A stretch of DNA of 7,724 nucleotides from the NCBI GenBank assembly GCA_041664945.1, contig JBAYJY010000209.1, positions 1 through 7,724 on the forward strand, given 5' to 3'. The translations under genes and the position numbers were made by a program. This document shows positions 1-5,769 of the stretch, piece after piece (the stretch's first letter is position 1; each line of letters starts with the position of its first letter). The notes below the pieces were generated by a model. That model saw nothing but the letters and a program-made list of their open reading frames with translations. It was not told where the DNA came from and searched no databases. The stretch is from JBAYJY01 sp041664945 (GTDB lineage Bacteria > UBP15 > UBA6099).

Positions 1-249
1 ATTGTTTACGGTAAGAACGCCGGTCATAGTGTCGCCGGTAGTGTTGATCCAGTTGTCGGTTCCGGCGGCCATGTAACCTGAGTGAACGTGAGCTGAAGTC
101 GCGAAAGCGGAAGTCGCCAAGCCGCTCAACTGCGCTGCGTTAACGCTTGTGAGAGCAGAACCGTTGCCGGTGAAAGCGCCGCTGAAAGTAGGCGCTGTAA
201 TCGTGCCGGTGGCCGTGATATTGTTATTCACAGTAAGAACGCCGGTCAT
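1..249 (-). repeat. Intragenic long repeat A, copy 2 (partner 655-903)
   Basis: Bases 1-249 align without gaps to 655-903 at an offset of 654; by hand count 221 of 249 positions match. Each copy encodes one 83-residue module running from one GDTM motif through TAPTFSGAF, SVNAAQL and the AHVH motif to the next. Both copies are inside the same fibre-like gene and in the same frame, so they reflect module duplication in the protein. Confidence 0.85.
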
Positions 250-2211
250 TGTGTCGCCTGATTTGGCGACTTTTGTCGGATCGGCGCCGGTTCCGAAGAT
301 AGCCCATCCGCCGCCGTTGTTTTTGTATTCAAGAGTGCCCGTGTTGTCGCGGAAGCCGTAACCTGCGGCGCCGAGTCCGGCGCCGAAATTAAGGTACCCG
401 TTCGAAGAAGCGGAGAAACTGTTTGCGTTTGATGAAATAACAGTGCCTGTCGCTGTGATTGAGTTATTAACAATGAGCGCGCCTGACATTGTATCTCCGA
501 CAGTATTGACCCAGATATCTGTCGCAGCCGGCATGAAAGCCGAGGTTGCCAATCCGCTGAGAGTAGCCGCGTTAACGCTTGTAAGCGCCGTGCCGTTTCC
601 GGAGAAAGCGCCGCTGAAAGTAGGCGCGGTAATCGTGCCGGTAGCGGTGATATTATTGTTTACGGTCAACGCGCCGGTCATAGTGTCGCCGGTAGTGTTG
701 ATCCAGTTGTCGGTTCCGGCGGCCATGTAACCCGTGTGAACGTGCGCGGAAGTCGCGAAAGCGGGTGTCGCCAAGCCGCCCAACTGCGCTGCGTTAACGC
801 TCGTGAGAGCGGAACCGTTGCCAGCGAAAGCGCCGCTGAATGTAGGCGCGGTGATCGTGCCGGTCGCGGTGATGCTGTTGTTCACTGTCAACGCGCCGGT
901 CATAGAGTCGCCTGATTTTGCGACATAGGCAGTATGCGCGTGATTGCCTGCCGAGACCTGCGCCGCGCCTGTGCCGATTTTCGTTTCAGCCGTAAGGTCG
1001 GCGTAAGCTGAATACCGGGTGTCGCTGAGAGTTCCTGCGGAGATGTTGTTTGCGTCGATGTTTGTGATCGCTGAACCGTTCCCGGAGAGATTCGCCGCGC
1101 TGATCGTGCCGGTAGCGGTTGATATATTTCCGATGGCGGTGATCGTGTTGTTTACAGTAAGAGCGCCTGACATGGTGTCGCCGGTTTTGGCGACTTTTGT
1201 TACGTCCGTCGAAGTGATTCCGGTGATACCGACTCCGTTGCCGACAAAAGCGTTGGCCGTGACGGTGCCGGTCGCCGTGATGTTGTTGTTAACATTTAAC
1301 GCGCCTGACATCGTGTCGCCGGTTTTGGCGACATAGGCAGTATGCGCGTGATTGCCTGCCGAGACCTGCGCCGCGCCGGTTCCGATTTTCGTTTCAGCCG
1401 TAAGGTCGGCATAAGCTGAATAGCGCGTGTCGCTGAGGGTTCCGGCGGATATGTTGTTTGCGTCGATGCTTGTGATCGCCGCTCCGTTCCCGGATAGGCT
1501 CGCCGCGGCTATCGTGCCGGTAGCCGTTATGTTATTGTTCACAATCAGCGCGCCTGACATTGTGTCGCCGGTCTTCGCCACTTTCGAACTGTCAGTCGAA
1601 GATATTCCAGTCAGAGAACTGCCGTCTCCGTAATATTTTGTAGCCGAAGCGATTCCGAGTGAAAGAGAAGCATAAATGCCGGGCTGCATCAGAAGCAGGA
1701 ACCTGTCGTTTGCTTCGTCCCAAGTCAGCATCGCGTCGTTCGCCGCGCTTGAGCCGCGGTTGAACATCAGCGATTGATCGTTACCGGCCGCCGTGTTGTC
1801 TTTGTCGAGTGTGAACGTAGTGTCGGGCGTTCCTTTGTCGTTGCTCAGAGAGTAAACCGCGGAAACAATTTGTTCGCGGGGAGAAAGTGTATTTCCGGCG
1901 ACCGCTATTTCGAGATAGACGGTCTTGCCGTGCCAGTCAATTGTGGAAATGTCGCATCCGGTTCCGATCAGGTAGTTGAATCTGCCGTGGTTAACTGGAA
2001 CAGTTGCCGATTCAGCGCAGAGCTGCGCGCCTGCCGCCGCTGCGTCGAACAGGGTGAAAGTCATCCCGACGGATGTGTTGACGGGGACGCCGTTTTGCTT
2101 TATGTAACCCTGATAGTTGATTTTTTGTGGAGTTCCCGCCCTCGTAGACACCGCCGCGAATACAAGAATCAAAGCAACCAGAAGCTGGCTGATTCGTTTG
2201 TTTTTAAACAT
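1..2211 (-). CDS. Secreted tail-fibre-like repeat protein (N-terminal 737 residues, 3' end outside window)
   Basis: The minus-strand frame is open from an ATG at 2211 to the window edge with no stop. Residues 1-25 form a signal peptide (basic KNKR, hydrophobic core, cleavage likely after STRA). Residues 30-125 are an N-terminal beta-rich domain beginning INYQGYIKQNG, a type I associate with environmental bacterial 'tail fiber domain' proteins. After a linker containing AMLTWDEANDRF come eight GD(T/S)M(S/T)G motifs, each followed by AL-V-NN-ITATGT and SGNG-AITS-type segments, spaced 46-90 residues apart. Four HxH motifs (AHVH twice, NHAH twice) precede some of them, recalling metal-binding HxH motifs of phage fibre tips. 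I infer a trimeric fibrous surface or secreted protein, perhaps an adhesin. No phage structural gene lies nearby, so it is not clearly a prophage fibre. The Shine-Dalgarno is weak (GGTGG about 6 bases before the ATG). The reading frame is certain; the role is not. Confidence 0.85.
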   Translation of the reverse strand, partial: MFKNKRISQLLVALILVFAAVSTRAGTPQKINYQGYIKQNGVPVNTSVGMTFTLFDAAAAGAQLCAESATVPVNHGRFNYLIGTGCDISTIDWHGKTVYLEIAVAGNTLSPREQIVSAVYSLSNDKGTPDTTFTLDKDNTAAGNDQSLMFNRGSSAANDAMLTWDEANDRFLLLMQPGIYASLSLGIASATKYYGDGSSLTGISSTDSSKVAKTGDTMSGALIVNNNITATGTIAAASLSGNGAAITSIDANNISAGTLSDTRYSAYADLTAETKIGTGAAQVSAGNHAHTAYVAKTGDTMSGALNVNNNITATGTVTANAFVGNGVGITGITSTDVTKVAKTGDTMSGALTVNNTITAIGNISTATGTISAANLSGNGSAITNIDANNISAGTLSDTRYSAYADLTAETKIGTGAAQVSAGNHAHTAYVAKSGDSMTGALTVNNSITATGTITAPTFSGAFAGNGSALTSVNAAQLGGLATPAFATSAHVHTGYMAAGTDNWINTTGDTMTGALTVNNNITATGTITAPTFSGAFSGNGTALTSVNAATLSGLATSAFMPAATDIWVNTVGDTMSGALIVNNSITATGTVISSNANSFSASSNGYLNFGAGLGAAGYGFRDNTGTLEYKNNGGGWAIFGTGADPTKVAKSGDTMTGVLTVNNNITATGTITAPTFSGAFTGNGSALTSVNAAQLSGLATSAFATSAHVHSGYMAAGTDNWINTTGDTMTGVLTVNN
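655..903 (-). repeat. Intragenic long repeat A, copy 1 (partner 1-249)
   Basis: This is the partner of the repeat at 1-249, about 89 percent identical by hand count and in the same reading frame. Differences include third-position changes but also amino acid changes such as GVLTV versus GALTV and SGY versus TGY, so the duplication is not brand new. Confidence 0.85.
916..1116 (-). repeat. Intragenic long repeat B, copy 2 (partner 1324-1524)
   Basis: Bases 916-1116 align gap-free to 1324-1524 at an offset of 408, with long identical stretches. The module encodes LSGNG, IDANNISAGTLSDTRYSAYADL, TAETKIGTGAAQ and the NHAHTAYVAK segment that contains an HxH motif. It is a different module type from repeat A, so the fibre alternates at least two module designs. 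Confidence 0.85.
1324..1524 (-). repeat. Intragenic long repeat B, copy 1 (partner 916-1116)
   Basis: This is the partner of the repeat at 916-1116, same frame and same module order. It is the module nearest the N-terminal domain of the fibre-like protein. Confidence 0.85.
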
Positions 2212-2314
2212 GAACGCACCACCGATTAGATTTTGTTGGTAACAATATCCTGAATATAATAATGTTCAAATTTCCTCAAATTATTAATGTAGAAGTTACA
2301 ATAACCCACTTTCT

Positions 2315-2343
2315 ACAATAAATAAATTTTGTTGAAATGTCAA
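2315..2343 (-). promoter_or_regulatory. Promoter for the fibre-like gene (TTGACA-17-TATTGT)
   Basis: Read on the minus strand, a perfect -35 TTGACA lies at 2343-2338, followed by a 17-base spacer and a -10 TATTGT (4 of 6 consensus) at 2320-2315. Transcription would start near 2308, giving a leader of about 97 bases. The CRP/FNR-type palindrome is then centred about 70 bases upstream of the start, a position typical of class I activation. The region is A+T rich, so chance matches are possible. Confidence 0.5.
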
Positions 2344-2369
2344 TTTTATATAGTCTTATTTAAGAGTAA

Positions 2370-2385
2370 AGTGACATATATCACA
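2370..2385. promoter_or_regulatory. CRP/FNR-family operator, AGTGA-N6-TCACA
   Basis: The palindrome AGTGA CATATA TCACA matches nine of the ten conserved bases of the TGTGA-N6-TCACA site bound by CRP and by related regulators such as HcpR. On the plus strand a -10-like TGTAAT lies at 2404-2409 with no good -35, so the site would sit near -40 as in class II activated promoters for the glutaredoxin operon. It could equally serve the divergent fibre-like gene. The same ten bases recur at 7015-7030. Which factor binds is not known. Confidence 0.6.
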
Positions 2386-2403
2386 GTTAGATTATATATA
2401 TAG

Positions 2404-2409
2404 TGTAAT
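2404..2409 (+). promoter_or_regulatory. Possible -10 element for the glutaredoxin operon
   Basis: TGTAAT matches TATAAT at five of six positions and lies about 29 bases past the centre of the CRP/FNR-type palindrome. No -35 is evident, which is common where an activator replaces it. The leader to the first ATG would be about 290 bases, unusually long, so a nearer undetected promoter is an alternative. Confidence 0.3.
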
Positions 2410-2470
2410 TTTCGAGTTGTTTCTATGAAATTCAAAGGCAAATTACAAAGGAAGAATAACTCTCAGTATT

Positions 2471-2517
2471 ATTTGTGTTTCCGGGAGCGATAATTACGTT
2501 ATATTGCCAACACAAAT
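2471..2517. repeat. 9-bp inverted repeat in the operon leader
   Basis: ATTTGTGTT at 2471-2479 is the exact reverse complement of AACACAAAT at 2509-2517, with 29 bases between that include a smaller ATAA/TTAT hairpin. It could fold in leader RNA or act as a DNA dyad. There is no T run after it, so it is not an intrinsic terminator. Confidence 0.45.
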
Positions 2518-2708
2518 GTGAAAGGCAAATAAAAGTTGCGTAATAGTGACAAGCGGCGCCGGCTTTTTCAAATGGGCCGACAGAAGTAAACTTGCGCTGA
2601 ATATCTTTAAAACGAAAGCTGGAAAACATCCGGATGAACGGCGTCGCATTGACTTTTCCCCCGCGCTGTTTATGATAAAACAACAATTATTTACGAAAGG
2701 ACAACAAA

Positions 2709-2990
2709 ATGAGCGAAACAAAAGTCCAGGGGAAGAATAAAGGCGCGATAAAGATGTTCACGCTGAGCACATGCATATGGTGTAAAAGGACCAAACAGTT
2801 TCTTGCTGATCAGGGAATAGAATATTCGTATATCGACCTCGACATGCTCGACGGCGAGGAAAAAGAAAAAGCGTTGGAAGAATTGAAGAAATGGAATGAG
2901 AGATGCTCATTCCCGACGCTCGTCATAAACAACGAGAAGTGCATCGTCGGGTTCAAGGAAGACGAGATCAAAGAAGCTGTCGGTCTTTGA
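2709..2990 (+). CDS. Glutaredoxin-like thiol-disulfide oxidoreductase
   Basis: This 93-residue protein has a thioredoxin-fold of glutaredoxin/NrdH size. The beta strand IKMFTLS leads into the redox-active CIWC motif at residues 22-25. The cis-proline loop is at P69 (SFPTLVI), and the GFKEDEIKEA end fits the C-terminal glutaredoxin helix, where G-[FY] usually follows the last strand. Family members carry electrons to protein or small-molecule disulfides in the cytoplasm. The usual reductants are glutathione, thioredoxin reductase or a ferredoxin-dependent reductase; the FTR gene 71 bases downstream favours the last. The start is supported by AAAGGA at 2696-2701, seven bases before the ATG. C66 and C78 are extra cysteines outside the active site. 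A short charged N-terminal extension (about 13 residues) precedes the fold. Family assignment is firm; the substrate is unknown. Confidence 0.9.
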   Translation: MSETKVQGKNKGAIKMFTLSTCIWCKRTKQFLADQGIEYSYIDLDMLDGEEKEKALEELKKWNERCSFPTLVINNEKCIVGFKEDEIKEAVGL

Positions 2991-3061
2991 AAATAATAGC
3001 ATGATATAAGACTTTTCTGTAAAAGGTTGCAACAGGCGAATATTGCCGCAAGGAGTTTTCT

Positions 3062-3586
3062 ATGTCTGGATCTGATGTGAAAGAGCGAGTCGACAGATTG
3101 TTCGCGAAACTGAATGAGGAAGCTGAAAAAGCAGGATATCATTTGAATCCGGATGTAGAGTTTGCGAAGGATTTGGTTGGCAGTCTCTTGGTAAACGAGG
3201 ACAGGTACGGCTATTGGGCGTGTCCCTGCCGGTTGGCCTCCGGAAACAAGGAAGAAGACCTCGATATTATTTGCCCTTGCGATTACCGGGACCCGGATTT
3301 GGACGAATTCGGGGCATGTTTCTGCGCGCTTTATGTTTCGGACGCGATAAAAAAGGGTGAAAAGAAAGCTGAGCCGGTGATCGAGCGCCGCCCGCCGCCG
3401 GACAAGCGCGTTAAATCCGTGGCGCCGCAACAAGACGGGAAGGGCGCCCCCGCGGCAGGCGCTGCCGCGCTCCCATACCCCGTCTGGCGCTGCAAAGTCT
3501 GCGGATATCTCTGCGCGCGCGAACAGCCGCCGCTGGCTTGCCCTGTCTGCAAAGTCGGCAAAGAGCGGTTCGAAAGGTTTATGTAA
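3062..3586 (+). CDS. Ferredoxin-thioredoxin reductase catalytic subunit fused to a rubredoxin-like domain
   Basis: The protein has 174 residues. Residues 1-100 match the FTR catalytic (beta) subunit, with three CxC pairs: C54/C56, C71/C73 (CPCDYRDPDL) and C86/C88. By analogy with the plant enzyme, C54, C71, C73 and C86 would hold the 4Fe-4S cluster, and C56 and C88 would form the disulfide that receives electrons one at a time. Spacing is CxC-14-CxC-12-CxC, unlike the 16 and 8 of chloroplast enzymes but familiar from bacterial and archaeal stand-alone forms. A Pro/Ala-rich linker (about 105-138) leads to a short rubredoxin-type knuckle, C144xxCGY and C160PVC163. No FTR variable subunit is nearby. 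The expected role is ferredoxin-driven reduction of a partner disulfide, most simply the glutaredoxin encoded just upstream. AAGGAG lies six bases before the ATG. Confidence 0.92.
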   Translation: MSGSDVKERVDRLFAKLNEEAEKAGYHLNPDVEFAKDLVGSLLVNEDRYGYWACPCRLASGNKEEDLDIICPCDYRDPDLDEFGACFCALYVSDAIKKGEKKAEPVIERRPPPDKRVKSVAPQQDGKGAPAAGAAALPYPVWRCKVCGYLCAREQPPLACPVCKVGKERFERFM

Positions 3587-3629
3587 AAGGCGCAAAAAAA
3601 ATATAGAAAAAGAATGAGAGGGAGAAAAC

Positions 3630-3908
3630 ATGGGCTCTTTGAAAGATCTGAAGGACTTAGTGCAGGAAATGGTGGACAAAGGCGCGACCTCGGTGGAGGA
3701 TGTGCATAAGTCGATAGCCGCGTTGCCGCTTGAAGTTCTGGAAAGCATAAGCGGCTTGGAGGATTCGGCCAAGGGGATCAAGGAAATTCAGCAGAAAACA
3801 ATCGGCGGCGTGTACGACATTATTCGCAAGGTGAACAGCAAGGTCGCCGAAATCGCCGAGGATATTATCAATAAGGTTGAATCCAAAGAAGAAAAACCGG
3901 CTGAATAA
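3630..3908 (+). CDS. Small helical conserved-type protein, function unknown
   Basis: This 92-residue acidic/basic protein has no cysteine, no signal peptide and no membrane segment. Its pattern (LKDLVQEMVDKGATSVEDVHKSIA, then a second helix GIKEIQQ and a third with VYDIIRKVNSKVAEIAEDI) predicts three amphipathic helices and an EEKPAE tail. I recall similar small proteins in anaerobic bacteria but cannot name a family; a phasin-like or coiled-coil adaptor is possible. It lies 43 bases after the FTR gene, has a strong Shine-Dalgarno (GAGGGAG at 3618-3624), and is followed by a hairpin, so it is probably the last gene of the redox operon. A role tied to FTR or glutaredoxin is inferred only from position. 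Confidence 0.75.
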   Translation: MGSLKDLKDLVQEMVDKGATSVEDVHKSIAALPLEVLESISGLEDSAKGIKEIQQKTIGGVYDIIRKVNSKVAEIAEDIINKVESKEEKPAE

Positions 3909-3915
3909 TTCAACC

Positions 3916-3941
3916 CGGAATCCTGTCTGAGGATTCTGTTT
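3916..3941 (+). terminator. Weak intrinsic terminator of the redox operon
   Basis: CGGAATCC (3916-3923) pairs with GGATTCTG (3931-3938), giving eight base pairs with one G-T wobble around a seven-base loop. Only three T residues follow directly, so termination may be inefficient. It begins seven bases after the stop codon of the small helical gene. Confidence 0.45.
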
Positions 3942-4166
3942 GATAAATCGCTAATTACGCTATGAGATTATAATGCCGCTCAACGGCTCGTCGCGTCGTA
4001 TTTATATCTGTATGTATAGCGGTCGCCGGGCGCGGGTTTTGTGTCATTGTTTGGCAAATTGAACGCGTTTTGCGCCGACCGGACCGCCAATAGCTCTTTT
4101 TCGAACCGCTTTGAATGAATGTGCGCTGAGGATAGATTTTCAGGCCCCTCCATGAAGCCTTATACC

Positions 4167-4187
4167 GAAAATTTGAAATAAATTTTC
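4167..4187. promoter_or_regulatory. Operator-like dyad before the phosphoesterase promoter
   Basis: GAAAATTT and AAATTTTC form perfect 8-bp arms around GAAAT. The dyad ends six bases before the proposed -35 element, a place where an activator or repressor could act. It is A+T rich and chance is not excluded. Confidence 0.35.
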
Positions 4188-4193
4188 AATCTG

Positions 4194-4223
4194 TTGCATG
4201 GAATCGGGCGTTTTCAGTAGAAT
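4194..4223 (+). promoter_or_regulatory. Promoter for the phosphoesterase gene (TTGCAT-18-TAGAAT)
   Basis: TTGCAT (4 of 6) at 4194-4199 and TAGAAT (5 of 6) at 4218-4223 are 18 bases apart. A start near 4230 would leave a leader of about 27 bases before the chosen ATG at 4257. It would also place the alternative ATG at 4236 almost at the RNA 5' end with no Shine-Dalgarno. Confidence 0.5.
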
Positions 4224-4245
4224 GAATGAATAATAATGACCGACT

Positions 4246-4249
4246 GGAG
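4246..4249 (+). promoter_or_regulatory. Shine-Dalgarno that selects the ATG at 4257
   Basis: GGAG lies seven bases before the ATG at 4257. The in-frame ATG at 4236 has no purine-rich site before it and would add seven residues ahead of the signal peptide, so 4257 is preferred. Confidence 0.65.
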
Positions 4250-4256
4250 CTTAATT

Positions 4257-5171
4257 ATGACATTCGCTAAACAATTCAACCGCAAGAGTTTAATTTGTTT
4301 CGCCGCAATGATTTATTTTCTGTCGACTTTCTTCGGCGCCGCCCATGCGCAATCGGCGGATGCCGCGACGGCTTCGATCAAATTCGTTCAGATATCCGAC
4401 GACCATTTCGATCCGAACAGCGAGCGTGTGAATCTGAGGCCGGTCAAATATTCCAAAGATCTGCTCGAAGACGCCATAGATCAGATAAATAACATGGACG
4501 GAGTGGATTTCGTGATTTTCACAGGCGATCTCACAGACACGGCTTACGCTGATCTTCACGTTCTCTTCGCGGAAGAGGCGAACAAGCTTAATGTCCCGTG
4601 GTACTGGACGACAGGAAACCACGACCTGAGCCAATCCGGTCAAAGCTTTAAAAGAAGCGAATTTCTTAAACTCATGAATAAATATGACAAATACGTTCAA
4701 CCTGAAAAAACGTGCTATTCATTCTCAAAAGCCGGCATTATTTTCTTCTCGATGGACGGAGCGAACGATACAATCAGCATGGCAAAAGGGAATTTTTCGA
4801 AGGAATGTCTCGGATTTCTCGATAAGGAACTGGCCGCTCACAGCGATATCCCCGCGATTATTTTCCAGCACTTCCCTCTGGTTTACCCGGCAGTTTCCGA
4901 GAGCCACGAGGTGATAAATCAGGCGGAATATCTCGATTTGCTGGATAAGCATCCGAACGTAAAGGCTCTTTTCTCGGGACACTATCATGTCGAAAAAATA
5001 CAAACGAGGAATAATGTTCTGCACGTTTCTTCCCCGGCGCTCATTCAGTATCCGAACGCTTTCAGGGTTGTCACGATCAAGAGAAACGGAAGCGACCTGA
5101 ACATCGATGTTCAAACAGTCGAAACGCGCTTGAAAGACGTCCAGAAAATCAGTCTGGATAGCAGCAAATAA
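4257..5171 (+). CDS. Secreted calcineurin-like metallophosphoesterase
   Basis: The 304-residue protein starts with a signal peptide (basic KQFNRK, hydrophobic core, cleavage after AHA at residue 31). The mature part carries the full metal-binding set of the calcineurin-like family: D48-x-H50 (ISDDH), D91 (GDLTD), N121-H122 (GNHD), H205 (FQHFPL) and H242/H244 (SGHYH). These residues hold two divalent metals and activate water to cleave phosphate esters. The order and spacing resemble CpdA-type cyclic nucleotide phosphodiesterases, but those act in the cytoplasm, whereas this one should be periplasmic or secreted. The natural substrate is therefore open (nucleotides, phospholipid head groups or other esters). 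The mature protein has just two cysteines, C153 and C184, which could form a disulfide. It appears to be a single-gene unit, convergent with the next gene 22 bases away. Confidence 0.88.
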   Translation: MTFAKQFNRKSLICFAAMIYFLSTFFGAAHAQSADAATASIKFVQISDDHFDPNSERVNLRPVKYSKDLLEDAIDQINNMDGVDFVIFTGDLTDTAYADLHVLFAEEANKLNVPWYWTTGNHDLSQSGQSFKRSEFLKLMNKYDKYVQPEKTCYSFSKAGIIFFSMDGANDTISMAKGNFSKECLGFLDKELAAHSDIPAIIFQHFPLVYPAVSESHEVINQAEYLDLLDKHPNVKALFSGHYHVEKIQTRNNVLHVSSPALIQYPNAFRVVTIKRNGSDLNIDVQTVETRLKDVQKISLDSSK

Positions 5172-5197
5172 TTAACGCAGGAAAATAAAGCGGTTAA
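5172..5197. terminator. Possible bidirectional hairpin between convergent genes
   Basis: TTAACGC at 5172-5178 can pair with GCGGTTAA at 5190-5197 with one bulged base, around an A-rich loop. It fills the 22-base gap between the convergent stop codons and overlaps the stop of the minus-strand gene. The stem is short and T runs are poor, so the call is tentative. Confidence 0.25.
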
Positions 5198-5709
5198 GAT
5201 TTATTCCCGCCGCCGAATCTCTCTTTGACGATTTTGTACGTGGATCTATACTCGATGTCGAAGTTTTGTTTCATGTGCATGATGATCTGCTCCTCGACAA
5301 ACTGCCCGAACACGGGGAATTTGATTCTCAGTTCGCCCTCGGTCACGCGGATGATCTCGCGGTCGTTCGCCTTGACGAAATAGCCGCGGCTTTCGCAGAA
5401 GAAAACGTTCTTGAAATAGAACGGCGTGATCTTTGTAAAATACGTTTTATTCTTGCGGTCGTAAGTTGTTTCCTCGATCCACGAGAGCATTTCCGGCTTG
5501 ATCAGATGCTGCACGACGCTCGGAATCTGGCCGTGCGCCGACCATTGGTTCTTCCAGTATTTTTTGTCTTCGGTAATTTTCTCAACGAGCGCTTTGTTGC
5601 CTTTCACGTTCGGCATATTCTTCGGATCGAAAACATTTTCCTCGGTAAGAAAGTGGAGCACATCCTCGTATGGAGATCCCTCAAAACGGTGATCGATTTT
5701 GAATTTCAT
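5194..5709 (-). CDS. DUF2505/SRPBCC-like protein
   Basis: The 171-residue protein has no signal peptide or membrane segment. Its layout resembles the START/SRPBCC (helix-grip) fold: an N-terminal strand KIDHRF, a helix YEDVLHFLTEEN, a beta section with IPS (62-64) and a W77 strand, then TPFYFKNVF, a glycine-turn strand EGELRIKFPVFG (124-135) and a long C-terminal helix (VEEQIIMHMKQNF). This order fits the DUF2505 family, whose biochemical role is unknown; such folds usually enclose a hydrophobic ligand. The frame stays open to 5805, but the ATG at 5709 is chosen because GGAGG lies five bases before it. It follows the TPR gene by 136 bases on the same strand and may be cotranscribed or have its own operator. 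The family match is from memory of sequence pattern and is moderate. Confidence 0.7.
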   Translation of the reverse strand: MKFKIDHRFEGSPYEDVLHFLTEENVFDPKNMPNVKGNKALVEKITEDKKYWKNQWSAHGQIPSVVQHLIKPEMLSWIEETTYDRKNKTYFTKITPFYFKNVFFCESRGYFVKANDREIIRVTEGELRIKFPVFGQFVEEQIIMHMKQNFDIEYRSTYKIVKERFGGGNKS

Positions 5710-5714
5710 TGATG

Positions 5715-5719
5715 CCTCC
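5715..5719 (-). promoter_or_regulatory. Shine-Dalgarno that selects the start at 5709
   Basis: On the minus strand GGAGG ends five bases before the ATG at 5709. No such site precedes the longer in-frame start at 5805, whose extra 32 residues also look unlike the protein fold. Confidence 0.75.
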
Positions 5720-5769
5720 GCTCGTTTGCGCCGCAGTAGGGCCGAAACCCCGATCGCCTCAACATTGGC

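Larger units (their letters stand above)
2212..2708. other. Long intergenic region between divergent genes
   Basis: No convincing gene lies in these 497 bases. The left half (to about 2450) is very A+T rich and holds the promoter of the fibre-like gene and a CRP/FNR-type palindrome. A 6-bp inverted repeat GTAGAA/TTCTAC lies at 2289-2294 and 2311-2316. The right half would be a leader of nearly 300 bases for the glutaredoxin operon if transcription starts near 2416. It has a 9-bp inverted repeat, a 10-base direct repeat (AAAGGCAAAT at 2434-2443 and 2521-2530) and a palindrome CATCCGGATG at 2627-2636. I could not match it to a riboswitch class. Confidence 0.7.
3942..4256. other. Intergenic region upstream of the phosphoesterase
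   Basis: No gene is supported in these roughly 315 bases. An imperfect G+C-rich hairpin could form between GCGGTC and GCGC at 4019-4033 and GCGC and GACCGC at 4072-4087, with an internal loop and no T run. A dyad and promoter for the downstream gene lie at 4167-4223. I saw no tRNA or riboswitch pattern. Confidence 0.6.

Noticed and set aside
149..1633. Plus-strand frames with repeated VPVAV and VRAPDIVSP segments
   Set aside because: They are opposite-strand shadows of the repeat modules; the minus frame has a signal peptide, domain order and an unbroken 737 codons.
1..2211. CRISPR array or satellite DNA
   Set aside because: The repeat units are long, of differing lengths and diverged, and they encode protein modules in one frame.
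2546..2660. Cyclic-di-GMP (GEMM) riboswitch suggested by GC-rich segments and CATCCGGATG
   Set aside because: The conserved GEMM core sequences are not present, and pairing beyond the short palindrome is not evident.
2432..2721. Minus-strand frames of 75-84 codons in the long gap
   Set aside because: They have no ribosome site and no family pattern, and they fall in a region best read as leader and promoter.
2546..2740. A 64-codon plus-strand frame beginning with GTG ahead of the glutaredoxin gene
   Set aside because: It has no Shine-Dalgarno, no recognisable fold, and overlaps the ribosome site and start of the well supported glutaredoxin gene.
2810..3781. A 323-codon minus-strand frame opposite the redox operon
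   Set aside because: It has low-complexity, atypical composition and covers three plus-strand genes with clear motifs and ribosome sites.
4019..4087. tRNA or structured RNA gene from the G+C-rich inverted segments
   Set aside because: No cloverleaf, T-loop or CCA-adjacent pattern can be traced; only an imperfect hairpin remains.
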